Assembly (NCBI GenBank): GCA_029821875.1
Contig: JALGXW010000003.1
Span: 110,105-174,104, forward strand
Reading direction: 5' to 3'
From: Candidatus Hebobacterum abditum
GTDB lineage: Bacteria; Armatimonadota; Hebobacteria; Hebobacterales; Hebobacteraceae
Length of the DNA: 64,000 nt
Below, piece after piece: positions 33,815 to 42,335 of the stretch. A model generated the notes under the pieces. It searched no databases and was not told the DNA's origin. It saw nothing but the letters and a program-made list of their open reading frames with translations. How positions within the stretch are numbered: the stretch's first letter is position 1; each line of letters begins with the position of its first letter. Both the position numbers and the translations under genes were made by a program.

Positions 33815-34378
33815 CTAGCGGCGGCCCGCTGGGTTCGCCTTGCCGCTGCGCCGGGCCGCATGGGCAGAACGCCCCGACCCGGCCCGCAGACGAGCACGCT
33901 GTATGAAGAAGGTGAGGGCCCCGCCGACCAGGAAGGCGCCAAGCCCGACGAGGGCCGCCGGCCAGGGCGAGGGCTCGGCCTCCTGCGCTACACCAAGGCT
34001 GATGAAGGCGGAGTTGTTCGCTTCGTTCGACTCGGCTACATCGTTCAAGGGATCAACGGTGACCAGCATCACGTGAGAGCCGCGCGCGGCCTGCCACTGC
34101 ACCGACCAGACCACACTGTCGCCCGGACCGGCCGGGGACGGCGTATGCCACTCCGCATATGGCTCCTCGTCGATGGCGAGCACTACTGGCACGGGCGGGA
34201 GGGTGCCGTCGCCGCGGTTCGACACCGTGACGTCCAGCGGCACGAGGTCGCCGCCGCGGTAGTCTCGGCCCTCGACCCTCAACTGCGTGATCGTCGCGTC
34301 CGGGAGAGCGAAGACGGGAGCGGGAACGAGGAGGCCGAGGAGTCCGGTCAACGCCATGGGAATGTAGATCGCACGCAT
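33815..34378 (-). CDS. CARDB-domain exported membrane-anchored protein
   Basis: A 187-aa protein with an N-terminal signal peptide (MALTGLLGLLVPAPVFA), one CARDB-type immunoglobulin-like domain at about residues 28-130 and a C-terminal transmembrane helix (WPAALVGLGAFLVGGALTFFI) followed by a basic cytoplasmic tail. CARDB hallmarks are LDVTVSNRGDGTLPPVPVVLAID, VQWQAARGSHVMLVTVDP and NDVAESNEANNSA. It would be an extracytoplasmic adhesion or structural domain held in the membrane. Start at 34378; a much longer open frame upstream overlaps lpxC and is spurious. The gene is divergent from the lipid A operon. Confidence 0.75.
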   Translation of the reverse strand: MRAIYIPMALTGLLGLLVPAPVFALPDATITQLRVEGRDYRGGDLVPLDVTVSNRGDGTLPPVPVVLAIDEEPYAEWHTPSPAGPGDSVVWSVQWQAARGSHVMLVTVDPLNDVAESNEANNSAFISLGVAQEAEPSPWPAALVGLGAFLVGGALTFFIQRARLRAGSGRSAHAARRSGKANPAGRR

Positions 34379-34474
34379 GCCAAAGATGTTGATTCCACCG
34401 TCCCAGGCGCGTCTCCTACAGCGGCCGACCGGGACCGGAGTCTGAGGCACGCGGGAAGCCGAGAGCCCCGATTC

Positions 34475-34504
34475 TTTACACGGCCAGTGGCACCGTGCTA
34501 TAAT
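34475..34504 (+). promoter_or_regulatory. strong sigma-70-type promoter of the lipid A operon
   Basis: TTTACA at 34475-34480 (5 of 6 consensus), an 18-nt spacer and a perfect TATAAT at 34499-34504. The predicted start site, near 34511, is only about 14 nt from the lpxC ATG. It is the best promoter match I found in the window and stands before a 14-kb operon with almost no internal gaps. Confidence 0.75.
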
Positions 34505-34524
34505 CCCGCCCGGGTCCACTGGAG

Positions 34525-35367
34525 ATGGGCAGACACGCGGAACAGACCACCGTTGCTCGGCCCGTATCCAAGGAAGGTGTCGGACTGCATTCCGGCGAGA
34601 ACTGCATCGTATCGCTGCTGCCCGCGGAGCCGGACGCGGGCGTCGTTTTTGCCACAGAGAGTGGTGTCGCGATTCCGGCAACGGCGGAATTCGTCGTGGA
34701 CACGGAGCGGGGCACGAGGCTGGGACGAGGCGGGGCCGCGGTCGGCAGCGTCGAGCACCTGATGGCTGCCCTCTACGGGGTCGGCGTCGACAATGTGCGA
34801 GTCGACGTCGAGGGCCCCGAGATACCAGCCTGCGACGGCAGTGCCGCGGAGTGGGTCTCCCTGATCGGCGCCGCCGGCCTGGCCAAGCTTCAGGCTCGGC
34901 GCAACGTCCGGAGGCTGCGGCGAGATGTCTGGGTGGTCGCCGGCGCAAGTTGGGCCGTGGCGAGCCCAGACGGCCAGGGACTGTCGCTCGCAGTGGGGGT
35001 GAACTACAACGAGACCGTAGCGGGACAGCAAACGCTGTGGCTGCGCCTGACCCAGCGCCGGTTCGCGCGGGAGCTGGCACCGGCGCGGACGTTCGCATTG
35101 GTGAAGGAGCTTCCGGCACTGCGCTCGCAGGGCCTGGCACGTGGGGGGGATGGCAGCAACGCCTTCGCCGTCGGCGAGGAGGAGTACTCAGGGCCGCTCC
35201 GGTTCGAGGACGAAGTGGTGAGACACAAGGCGCTGGACCTGCTCGGCGATCTGGCGCTGTGCGGTCGGCGTTTCTGCGGCCACGTCTGGGCAGTACGGCC
35301 GAGCCACGGGACGAATGTGGAGCTGGCGCGGGCGGTCCGCGCGGCTCTCGGGGAAGAGGAGGGGTAG
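34525..35367 (+). CDS. lpxC: UDP-3-O-acyl-N-acetylglucosamine deacetylase
   Basis: A 280-aa zinc deacetylase for the committed step of lipid A synthesis. Opening [21 protein letters not shown] is typical. [21 protein letters not shown] contains zinc ligand His78, followed by [35 protein letters not shown] is the substrate-binding loop. [20 protein letters not shown] gives the HKxLDxxGD motif with zinc ligands, and [13 protein letters not shown] gives the catalytic His. The usual N-terminal-domain DF(D/H)HP strand is less conserved. GGAG touches the ATG directly, so initiation may use the short leader rather than classical spacing. First gene of the lipid A/core operon. Confidence 0.93.
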   Translation: MGRHAEQTTVARPVSKEGVGLHSGENCIVSLLPAEPDAGVVFATESGVAIPATAEFVVDTERGTRLGRGGAAVGSVEHLMAALYGVGVDNVRVDVEGPEIPACDGSAAEWVSLIGAAGLAKLQARRNVRRLRRDVWVVAGASWAVASPDGQGLSLAVGVNYNETVAGQQTLWLRLTQRRFARELAPARTFALVKELPALRSQGLARGGDGSNAFAVGEEEYSGPLRFEDEVVRHKALDLLGDLALCGRRFCGHVWAVRPSHGTNVELARAVRAALGEEEG

Positions 35368-35392
35368 CGCGTGAGGGCCAGGAGAAGTTGAG

Positions 35393-35863
35393 ATGATGGA
35401 CATCAACGACATCCAGTCGGTTCTGCAGCATAGGTACCCGTTCTTGCTGGTGGACCGCGTGCTCGAGCTTGAGCCTGGCAAGCGAGCGGTTGGATTGAAG
35501 AACGTCACGGTCAACGAGGCATTCTTCATGGGCCATTTCCCAGGTAACCCCATCATGCCGGGAGTGCTCATCGTGGAAGCGATGGCTCAAGTAGGCGGCG
35601 TGTTGCTGCTCGCCACGACCGGGAATCAAGGGAAGCTCGCGTTCTTCGCCGGCATTGACAAGCTACGGTTCAGGCGACCGGTTCTTCCGGGCGACCAGCT
35701 CATCACTGAAGTTACGCTGCTGAAGTCTAAGGGCGACGTCGGCCGCGTGGCGGTGGTGGGGAAGGTGGAGGGTCAGGTTGTGGCCGAAGGCGAGTACTTG
35801 TTCGCCTTGCGACCGGACGAGGCACCGGTTGCCGCGGCCAGCGCCGAGACTGGGGAGGCTTGA
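35393..35863 (+). CDS. fabZ: 3-hydroxyacyl-[acyl-carrier-protein] dehydratase FabZ
   Basis: A 156-aa hot-dog-fold dehydratase of fatty acid elongation. It carries [24 protein letters not shown], the catalytic block [24 protein letters not shown] with His48 and Glu62, and [20 protein letters not shown]. It competes with LpxA for hydroxyacyl-ACP and is commonly co-transcribed with lpxC and lpxA. AGGAG lies 8 nt before the first of two ATG codons. Unlike Bacteroidetes, lpxC and fabZ are separate genes here. Confidence 0.95.
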   Translation: MMDINDIQSVLQHRYPFLLVDRVLELEPGKRAVGLKNVTVNEAFFMGHFPGNPIMPGVLIVEAMAQVGGVLLLATTGNQGKLAFFAGIDKLRFRRPVLPGDQLITEVTLLKSKGDVGRVAVVGKVEGQVVAEGEYLFALRPDEAPVAAASAETGEA

Positions 35864-35864
35864 A

Positions 35865-36677
35865 GTGGCACGCCTTCACAGCACCTCCATCGTAGAAAGA
35901 GGCTGCGAACTCTCCGACGACGTTGAGGTCGGCCCTTACACAATCATCCGGTGCGGCACTGTTGTGGGGCCAGGCACGACTATCGACGCGCACGTGCTGC
36001 TCGAACACACGACCATTGGAGTAGACTGCCGCGTGCACTTCGGGACGGCCATCGGCGGGCCGCCTCAGGACCAGGGCTACCGCGACGAGCCCACCCGGGT
36101 CGTGATTGGGGACCGCAACGTGATCAGGGAGTATGTGACCATCCACCGGGCGACGGGAGAGGGCAATGCCACCCGTATCGGCGACGACAACATGCTCATG
36201 GCGTCGACGCATCTTGGCCACAACTGCGAGCTGGGCGATCATATCACGCTCTCCACCCTCTCAGGTATGAGCGGTCACACGGTTATCGAGGACAGGGCGA
36301 TCATCGGCGGCATGGTCGGATCCCACCAAAGGGTACGGGTGGGGAAGCTGGCGATGGTCAGTGGTTTCTCCAAGATGAGCCAGGACGTGCCTCCATTCAG
36401 CCTCGTGGACGGCAAGCCAGCGAGGGTCATCGGGCCGAATCTGGTCGGCCTCCGCCGGGCCGGCATCGGTCCCGAGGTGAGACAAGCGCTCCAGCGGGCG
36501 TTCCGGCTGATCTACCGATCCGATCTGGAACTCGCCAAGGCACTCGACGTGGTGAGCGATGAGCTCGGTGGCTTCCCGGAGGTGCTGTATCTGGTTGAGT
36601 TCCTGCAGCGCATGCGTGATGGGCGGGTCGGAAGACAGCAAGAAGTCGCCGAGACTAAGGGACTGGGTGGGCCGTAA
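35865..36677 (+). CDS. lpxA: acyl-ACP--UDP-N-acetylglucosamine O-acyltransferase
   Basis: A 270-aa left-handed beta-helix acyltransferase, first step of lipid A synthesis. Hexapeptide repeats run through the N-terminal two-thirds (IVERGCELSDDVEVGPYTII; GGPPQDQGYRDEPTRVVIGDRNVIREYVTIHRAT). The LMASTHLGHNCELGDH segment holds the catalytic His119. SMVG-like HQRVRVGKLAMVSGFSKMSQDVPPF and NLVGLRRAGI are LpxA-specific. The helical C-terminal domain is present. The GTG start has GGAGG 6 nt upstream and lies one nucleotide past the fabZ stop. Confidence 0.94.
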   Translation: MARLHSTSIVERGCELSDDVEVGPYTIIRCGTVVGPGTTIDAHVLLEHTTIGVDCRVHFGTAIGGPPQDQGYRDEPTRVVIGDRNVIREYVTIHRATGEGNATRIGDDNMLMASTHLGHNCELGDHITLSTLSGMSGHTVIEDRAIIGGMVGSHQRVRVGKLAMVSGFSKMSQDVPPFSLVDGKPARVIGPNLVGLRRAGIGPEVRQALQRAFRLIYRSDLELAKALDVVSDELGGFPEVLYLVEFLQRMRDGRVGRQQEVAETKGLGGP

Positions 36678-36785
36678 GGCTGGGCCCTCTCCAGTCGTGG
36701 CACGCTGCATTGGATAGTGCTAGAGAGAGCCCTGACGAGGACCGCCCATGGGTCGTCTTCCAGCGCCATGACGGAGATGGCCGGC

Positions 36786-38009
36786 ATGGCCGAGGCTAGG
36801 GGGCAGCGCGCCCGGGGCGACCCGCCCACCATCTTTGTGGTCGCCGGCGAGGCGTCCGGCGACTGGGCAGGCGCCCTTCTGGTCCGAGCGCTGCGCGAGA
36901 GGCGTAGCGGCATCGTGATCCGCGGGATCGGCAGCAGAAGGATGGCCGCCGCAGGTGTCGATCTGGTGGCCGATAGCGCCGACTGGGGCGCGATCGGCGT
37001 GTTCGAGGCCGTCCAGAGGATACCGAGGATCTACCTCACCGTGCGCCGACTGCGGTCGCTTCTGGCGCACAGGCCCCCCGCCGCGATCGTCCTGATCGAC
37101 AGTGGGGGCGTGAACATCCCTCTGGCACGCATGATCCGCAAGCTCGGCCTCAGAACGCTCTACTACCTGCCGCCCGGCTCGTGGTCGCGGAGGCCGCGGA
37201 GCCGCGCGGTCGCCGAGCTCTGCGACGTCATTGCGACGCCTTTCCCGTGGTCGAGGGACCTGCTGTCCGGCGGCCGGGCGCGAGTTGAGTGGGTCGGTCA
37301 CCCGGTGAGAGAGGCCGCGAGGCCAAGTATCTCGAAGCAGGCGGCATGGGACCGGTACGGGCTCGACCCTCAGAGGCCCGTGATCGCTCTTGCGCCGGGC
37401 AGCCGCCAGCAGGAGATGCGCTACGTCCTGCCGGTGATGGTGGAAGCGGGCGCTCTTCTGAGCCAGCGATGGGGCGGAGTGCAGTTTCTCGCCCCTGTGA
37501 GCGATCCCACGTACGAGAGATGCATGTGCAGCGCTTTCGAGCGACGAGGCATTGGGGTAACGCTCCTGCACGGCATGGAGCACGACGCCCTACAGCTTGC
37601 AGACGCGGCCGCCGTCTGCTCCGGAACGGCCACCTTGGAGTTCGCGTGCCTGGGCGTGCCGATGGTCGTCGTGTACAAGGCGAGTCCCGGCACAACCATC
37701 GAGTTCCTGCTTCTGCGAGGTGTTCTGGGGAATCAGTGGCGGGCAGGTATGCCCAACATCATCGCTGACAGGGATGTAGTGCCAGAGCTGTTGTGGCGAT
37801 ACGCCACGCCGGACGCGCTGGCGCGGGAGCTGGGGGCATTGCTGGACGACGAGGAACGACGCGATCGCATGAGGGCGGATCTCGAAGAGGTAATACGGAT
37901 GCTGGGGGAGCCAGGGGCTTCGGAGAAGACAGCCGAACTGGTCCTTGGTATGATAGGCGAGCGAGACGCGGCGACGTCAAAGCCTCCGAGTGAGGAGTGG
38001 GAGCACTGA
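36786..38009 (+). CDS. lpxB: lipid-A-disaccharide synthase, LpxB-type
   Basis: A 407-aa GT19-family glycosyltransferase joining UDP-diacyl-GlcN and lipid X. FVVAGEASGDWAGALLVRAL is the family hallmark. IGSRRMAAAGVDLV, VLIDSGGVNIPLARMIRKLG, ALAPGSRQQEMRYVLPVM and VCSGTATLEFACLGVPMVVVYKASP, then NIIADRDVVPEL follow in canonical order. One deviation is YYLPPGSWSRRP, where classical LpxB reads SPxVWAW; similar PPGSW forms occur in LpxB-like proteins of less-studied phyla, so fine specificity may differ. Start uncertain among ATGs at 36768, 36777 and 36786; the last has GGAG 9 nt upstream. Confidence 0.88.
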   Translation: MAEARGQRARGDPPTIFVVAGEASGDWAGALLVRALRERRSGIVIRGIGSRRMAAAGVDLVADSADWGAIGVFEAVQRIPRIYLTVRRLRSLLAHRPPAAIVLIDSGGVNIPLARMIRKLGLRTLYYLPPGSWSRRPRSRAVAELCDVIATPFPWSRDLLSGGRARVEWVGHPVREAARPSISKQAAWDRYGLDPQRPVIALAPGSRQQEMRYVLPVMVEAGALLSQRWGGVQFLAPVSDPTYERCMCSAFERRGIGVTLLHGMEHDALQLADAAAVCSGTATLEFACLGVPMVVVYKASPGTTIEFLLLRGVLGNQWRAGMPNIIADRDVVPELLWRYATPDALARELGALLDDEERRDRMRADLEEVIRMLGEPGASEKTAELVLGMIGERDAATSKPPSEEWEH

Positions 38010-38011
38010 GA

Positions 38012-39895
38012 GTGAACCGGCGCCAAGCCAACAGCACGGAGGCCAGCGGGCCCCGGGCGCTACAGGTCTTGCGTCGGCTGATGGCAGACGCGCGGGGAAA
38101 CCTTTGGTCCGTGCGGGCAGCACTGGGCGCCATGGTCGGCGAGACTGTGCTCGACACGGCCATCGTCCCTATCCTGGTGGCGCTGATCTTCCTGGCGATT
38201 GCGCCGTCCCCCGAGGACCTACAAGGGTATGCGCCGAAGGACACCGTGGACTGGATACAGCGGCTCGGCTGGGTGTCCGGGGGAGCCACGTCTGAGCGGC
38301 TCCGAAGTCTGCTGATCTTCGTTTCCCTCACGCTCGTGGCCTGGTTCCTCAAGTGCCTGTGTGGATTCGGGCGAGCATACTTCTCACAGCTGTTTGCGCA
38401 CAGAGTCATGCGCGACTTCCGGCGACGGCTCTACAGCCACCTCATGCGCCAGTCGCTCGCCTTCCACAGCTCGCGCGAAACCGGCGATCTGCTTTCTCGA
38501 GTCAGCAACGACGTCATCCTGCTGCAACGAGTATTGGCGACGGATCTGATCGAGGCGGCGCGTGCTCCGGTTGTGCTCCTCATCGCGCTTGGAGTAATGC
38601 TTTCGTTCGAGCCACGCCTGACGGTGTTCGCGCTGGTGTGCATGCCGGGAATCGCCCTGATCATCGCTCGCTCCGGCGATCGCTTACGCCGCCTCGCGCG
38701 TGAGATGCAGGCGCGGCTGGGGACCCTCAACTCGTTCGTACAGGAACGGCTGAACGGTATCCAAACAGTACAGATATTCGGTATGGAGAACACGGAGATC
38801 GAACGGTTTGGTGAGATCAACGAAAGCAACTTCAGGGCGAACATGCGAGTTGCCAAGGTGATCTCCATACTCAGTCCATCGGTGGAGTTCATCAGCGCCG
38901 TTGGATTGCTTGTACTCATCTACGTGGCCGGCTATCTGACGATCAACGGCTTCCTGAGCGTGGGTACCTTGATCGCCTTCGGAATGGTGAGCCAGCGGCT
39001 GGGAAGCCGACTCGGATTGCTGGGCAAGATCTGGCTCTCTGGGCAGCAGGCGGCAGCAGCAGGCGACCGCGTGTTCGAGATACTCGACCAGGGCGAAGAA
39101 GTGCCGGAGAGACCCGATGCGAGCGAGTTGCCCCGCGTGCACGGCGACATCGCCTTCCGCCACGTCCAGTTCCGGTATGTAGACGGAGAGACCGTGCTCC
39201 GGGACGTCGACGTGGAGATCGGTGCGGGGCAGGTTGTGGCGCTGGTAGGGACGAGTGGAGCTGGCAAGACGAGCATGGCCAATCTCATCCCGCGCTTCTA
39301 CGATCCGACCAAGGGCCATATCGAGATCGACGGCATGGGCACCGCCAGCGTGACCTTGGCATCTCTGCGCTCCCAGATCGGGATCGTGCCCCAGGAGCCG
39401 ATTCTGTTCAGCGGGTCGGTGCGGGAGAACATCGCATATGCCAGACCTGAGGCAGCTCCGGCGGAAACCGAGGCCGCGGCGCGCGCTGCCAATGCGGACG
39501 ATTTCATCAGAGAGCTGCCGAAGGGCTACGAGACCCCCGTGGGAGAGCGGGGCGCGAAGCTGTCAGGGGGACAGCGGCAGCGTATAGCCATTGCCAGAGC
39601 GTTGCTTCGCGACCCGCGAATCCTTATCATGGACGAGGCGACCAGCGCCCTGGACGCCGAATCAGAGGCCCTGGTGCAGGACGCCCTGGAGCGCCTCATG
39701 CAAGGCCGGACCACGCTGATCATAGCGCACCGGCTCTCGACGATCCAGCGTGCCGACCGCATCCTCGTTCTCGCCGATGGCCGCATTGCCGAGGACGGCA
39801 CGCACGAGGAGTTGTACCGACAGGCTGGCACGTACCGACGGCTCTACGAGGCACAGCTTCAGCCTTTCGGCGAGGAGGCCGCCGCTCGGCCATGA
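38012..39895 (+). CDS. msbA: MsbA-type lipid flippase (ABC transporter, TM and NBD fused)
   Basis: A 627-aa half-transporter expected to flip lipid A-core across the inner membrane. About six transmembrane helices fill residues 25-340, including RRLYSHLMRQSLAFHSSRETGDLLSRVSNDV, a coupling-helix region typical of MsbA-like exporters. The nucleotide-binding domain has Walker A GTSGAGKTS, Q-loop IVPQEPILFSGSVRENI, signature LSGGQRQRIAIARAL, Walker B ILIMDEATSALD and switch His in IIAHRLSTI. GTG 38012 has GGGAG 8 nt upstream and lies just past the lpxB stop. The lipid specificity is inferred from its place between lpxB and waaA. Confidence 0.9.
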   Translation: MNRRQANSTEASGPRALQVLRRLMADARGNLWSVRAALGAMVGETVLDTAIVPILVALIFLAIAPSPEDLQGYAPKDTVDWIQRLGWVSGGATSERLRSLLIFVSLTLVAWFLKCLCGFGRAYFSQLFAHRVMRDFRRRLYSHLMRQSLAFHSSRETGDLLSRVSNDVILLQRVLATDLIEAARAPVVLLIALGVMLSFEPRLTVFALVCMPGIALIIARSGDRLRRLAREMQARLGTLNSFVQERLNGIQTVQIFGMENTEIERFGEINESNFRANMRVAKVISILSPSVEFISAVGLLVLIYVAGYLTINGFLSVGTLIAFGMVSQRLGSRLGLLGKIWLSGQQAAAAGDRVFEILDQGEEVPERPDASELPRVHGDIAFRHVQFRYVDGETVLRDVDVEIGAGQVVALVGTSGAGKTSMANLIPRFYDPTKGHIEIDGMGTASVTLASLRSQIGIVPQEPILFSGSVRENIAYARPEAAPAETEAAARAANADDFIRELPKGYETPVGERGAKLSGGQRQRIAIARALLRDPRILIMDEATSALDAESEALVQDALERLMQGRTTLIIAHRLSTIQRADRILVLADGRIAEDGTHEELYRQAGTYRRLYEAQLQPFGEEAAARP

Positions 39896-41217
39896 AGTCG
39901 ACTCCGGGGTCCGTGCTCCTGCTGGTAGCCCAACTGCTGGTGTATGACCTCGTTCTGCTAGCGCTTCTCCCGCTTGCAGCCGTCTGGCTCGCCTGGCGCG
40001 CGGCCGTCAGACGGAAGCCGATCGGCGACATTCGTCACCGCCTCGGGCTCGTCCCACGTCTCCCCGCTGGCAGAAGTCCGCACATCTGGGTGCACGCCGT
40101 ATCAGCGGGAGAGATGGGCGCTGCCCGTCCGGTCATTGCCGAGCTGCGGAGGCGCTTTCCGCGCGCCGGCATAGCCGTCTCGACACACACGGACACGGGC
40201 ATGGCGCTCGCGCGGGCCGGCTGCAAGGAGGCCGATGTGTCCTTCTACCTGCCCTTCGACTGGCCCGACACGATGGCGCTGGCGCTGTGGCGACTTCGCC
40301 CGGACCTCATCCTCGTCGTCGAGAAGGAGCTCTGGCCGAACATGCTCGGCCTCGGCAGGCTGCTCGGGACACGGGTCCTGGCAGTCAACGGACGAGTGTC
40401 AGATCGCATGGTGAGGCGGGCGCGGTGGTTGCCGGGCTTCGTCAGATGGCTCTATCGTCTGACAGATCGGCTCTGCGTCCAGTCAGAAGGCGACGCGGAG
40501 AGGCTCCGGACGCTCGGCCTCGGCGGCCGACTGCGAGCGGTGGTTGCGGGGAATACGAAGGCGGACACGCTGGCCGCCCGCGACCGAGAGGTGGAGGAGC
40601 GCGTGGCGCGCGACATTGGGGCGCTGGACTCACACCTCTGGCTGGTGGCCGGGAGCACACACCCGGGGGAAGAAGAGCAGATCGTCGAGGCGTTCCGCAA
40701 GATCAGGGAGCAGGAGCCCCGGGCCCGCTTGCTCCTGGCCCCGCGCCATATCGAGCGCGTGGCGCAAGTCTCCGCGATGCTGGCCCAGCGCGGCCTGCAC
40801 GTCGTGCGTCGCAGCGAGGGGGGGGATGACGGCTCTGAGGCGGTCGTGGTTCTGGACACCATGGGCGAGCTGCGGGCGGCGTATGCTCTCGGCACTGCTG
40901 GCTTCGTCGGCGGCACTCTGGTGGCAATAGGTGGCCACAACCTGTTCGAGCCGACGGCCGTGGGCGTCGCATCTCTGTTCGGCCCGCACACGGAGAACTG
41001 CTCGGATACGGCGGACCTCCTCCTGGCGGGGGGTGTCGGCTTCAGCGTCACGGGCCCCGACGACGTGGTACGAGAGTTCATGCGTCTTGCCAGGGACGAC
41101 GCGTTGCGGAGCGACCTCGCTCGCCGCGCGGGAGAACTGATGGCGCGGCAGCGAGGAGCATCCATACGCTGTGTGGACGTGGCCACCGAACTGCTGACAG
41201 CGGGGGACCCGAAGTGA
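39892..41217 (+). CDS. waaA: 3-deoxy-D-manno-octulosonic acid (Kdo) transferase
   Basis: A 441-aa GT30 enzyme adding Kdo to lipid IVA. An N-terminal membrane anchor (VLLLVAQLLVYDLVLLALLPLAAVW) is followed by the GT-B fold. IWVHAVSAGEMGAARPV contains the catalytic Glu74. FYLPFDWPDTMALALWRLRPDLILVVEKELWPN and LAVNGRVSDRM are family phrases. The C-terminal donor domain has LWLVAGSTHPGEEEQIV and GGTLVAIGGHNLFEPTAVG. The ATG overlaps the flippase stop, and its TGA overlaps the lpxK GTG. Confidence 0.93.
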   Translation: MKSTPGSVLLLVAQLLVYDLVLLALLPLAAVWLAWRAAVRRKPIGDIRHRLGLVPRLPAGRSPHIWVHAVSAGEMGAARPVIAELRRRFPRAGIAVSTHTDTGMALARAGCKEADVSFYLPFDWPDTMALALWRLRPDLILVVEKELWPNMLGLGRLLGTRVLAVNGRVSDRMVRRARWLPGFVRWLYRLTDRLCVQSEGDAERLRTLGLGGRLRAVVAGNTKADTLAARDREVEERVARDIGALDSHLWLVAGSTHPGEEEQIVEAFRKIREQEPRARLLLAPRHIERVAQVSAMLAQRGLHVVRRSEGGDDGSEAVVVLDTMGELRAAYALGTAGFVGGTLVAIGGHNLFEPTAVGVASLFGPHTENCSDTADLLLAGGVGFSVTGPDDVVREFMRLARDDALRSDLARRAGELMARQRGASIRCVDVATELLTAGDPK

Positions 41218-42335
41218 GCGGCCGCCGGGACACCACCTGGGCGCGTCTCGCACGCGGCCAGAGCGAACGGCCGACCGACCGCCTTGCGGCCGCTGGGCTG
41301 TGGGGACTCTCCCTCCTGTATGGCGCCGCCCTCCGACTCCACCATGCCGGATACCAGCTCGGCCTGGCGCGCAAGACGCGGTTGCCCGCCGCGGTCGTCA
41401 GCATCGGCAATCTGACCCTTGGGGGCACGGGCAAGACGACGGCCGCCATGGCTGTGGCCAGATGGCTGACGCAGCGTGGGAAACGGGTTGCCATCCTCAG
41501 CAGAGGCTATCGCGCCGCGGGCGAGTCGAAGTCGGTCGTGGTGTCCGAGGGAGACGGGCCGGTCGTCGATCTGGAAGAGTCGGGCGACGAACCGTACATG
41601 ATGGCAGAGGCGCTGCAAGGCGTGGCAGTTCTTGTGGGGAAGGATCGGCGGCGGACCGGGCGGCTTGCCGTCGAGCACCTGGGGGCCGAAGTGCTGGTGC
41701 TCGACGATGGGTTCCAGTACCAGCGTCTCGAGAAGGACGTGGAGATCGCGCTGGTGGACGCGCTGGCGCCGTTTGGGTATGATTTCCTGGTGCCACGGGG
41801 GATGCTGAGAGAGCCGCCGACGCACCTGGCGCGGGCGGATGCAGTCTGGCTGACTCACTCCGATCTGCTCCGCGAGCCCGACCTCATGCCGGTCAGGGCG
41901 CGGATCCAGGAGCTGGCGCCTGAGGCGCGAATCTGGGAGGCAAGGCATGCGCCTAAGCGACTTCGGCCTCTCCGCGGTGACACGAAGGAGCAGCCCCCCG
42001 AGGCGCTGCGCGGGAAGACGGTCGTGGCCTTATCGAGCATTGGCAATCCGGCTGCCTTCGAGCGCACTCTGGAGCAGATTGGGGCTGTGATTCTTGGACG
42101 AGCGAGATTCCCGGACCACCACAGGTATCGCACTGAGGATTTGCGTGACATCGCGTCCGGCGAGGCCGCCTCGGCACAGTGGGTTGTGACCACTCCGAAG
42201 GACGCCGTCCGGCTGCCGGATGAGTGCTTCGATCGACCCGCCTGGGTGCTGGAGGCCGATCTCGCCGAGCGAGCGGGGAACCGGCCGCTCGCGGAGGAAC
42301 TGAAGTGGCTACTGCGAGCCACAGCCGCGATCTGA
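41214..42335 (+). CDS. lpxK: tetraacyldisaccharide 4'-kinase
   Basis: A 373-aa membrane-associated P-loop kinase phosphorylating the 4-prime position of the lipid A disaccharide. A hydrophobic N-terminal segment (GLWGLSLLYGAALRLHHAGYQLG) precedes Walker A in VSIGNLTLGGTGKTTAAMAV. VAILSRGYRAAG, GDEPYMMAEAL, VGKDRR and VLVLDDGFQYQRLEKDVEIALVDA are the conserved LpxK blocks, followed by PRGMLREPPTHLARADAVWLT. The GTG overlaps the waaA stop. The 3-prime end overlaps the acyltransferase start by 31 nt. Confidence 0.94.
   Translation: MSGRRDTTWARLARGQSERPTDRLAAAGLWGLSLLYGAALRLHHAGYQLGLARKTRLPAAVVSIGNLTLGGTGKTTAAMAVARWLTQRGKRVAILSRGYRAAGESKSVVVSEGDGPVVDLEESGDEPYMMAEALQGVAVLVGKDRRRTGRLAVEHLGAEVLVLDDGFQYQRLEKDVEIALVDALAPFGYDFLVPRGMLREPPTHLARADAVWLTHSDLLREPDLMPVRARIQELAPEARIWEARHAPKRLRPLRGDTKEQPPEALRGKTVVALSSIGNPAAFERTLEQIGAVILGRARFPDHHRYRTEDLRDIASGEAASAQWVVTTPKDAVRLPDECFDRPAWVLEADLAERAGNRPLAEELKWLLRATAAI

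Noticed and set aside
34379..35629. Upstream in-frame extension of the CARDB gene through lpxC
   Set aside because: The extension is Arg/Pro-rich, lies antisense to lpxC and has no ribosome-binding site. The signal peptide marks the real start at or near 34378.
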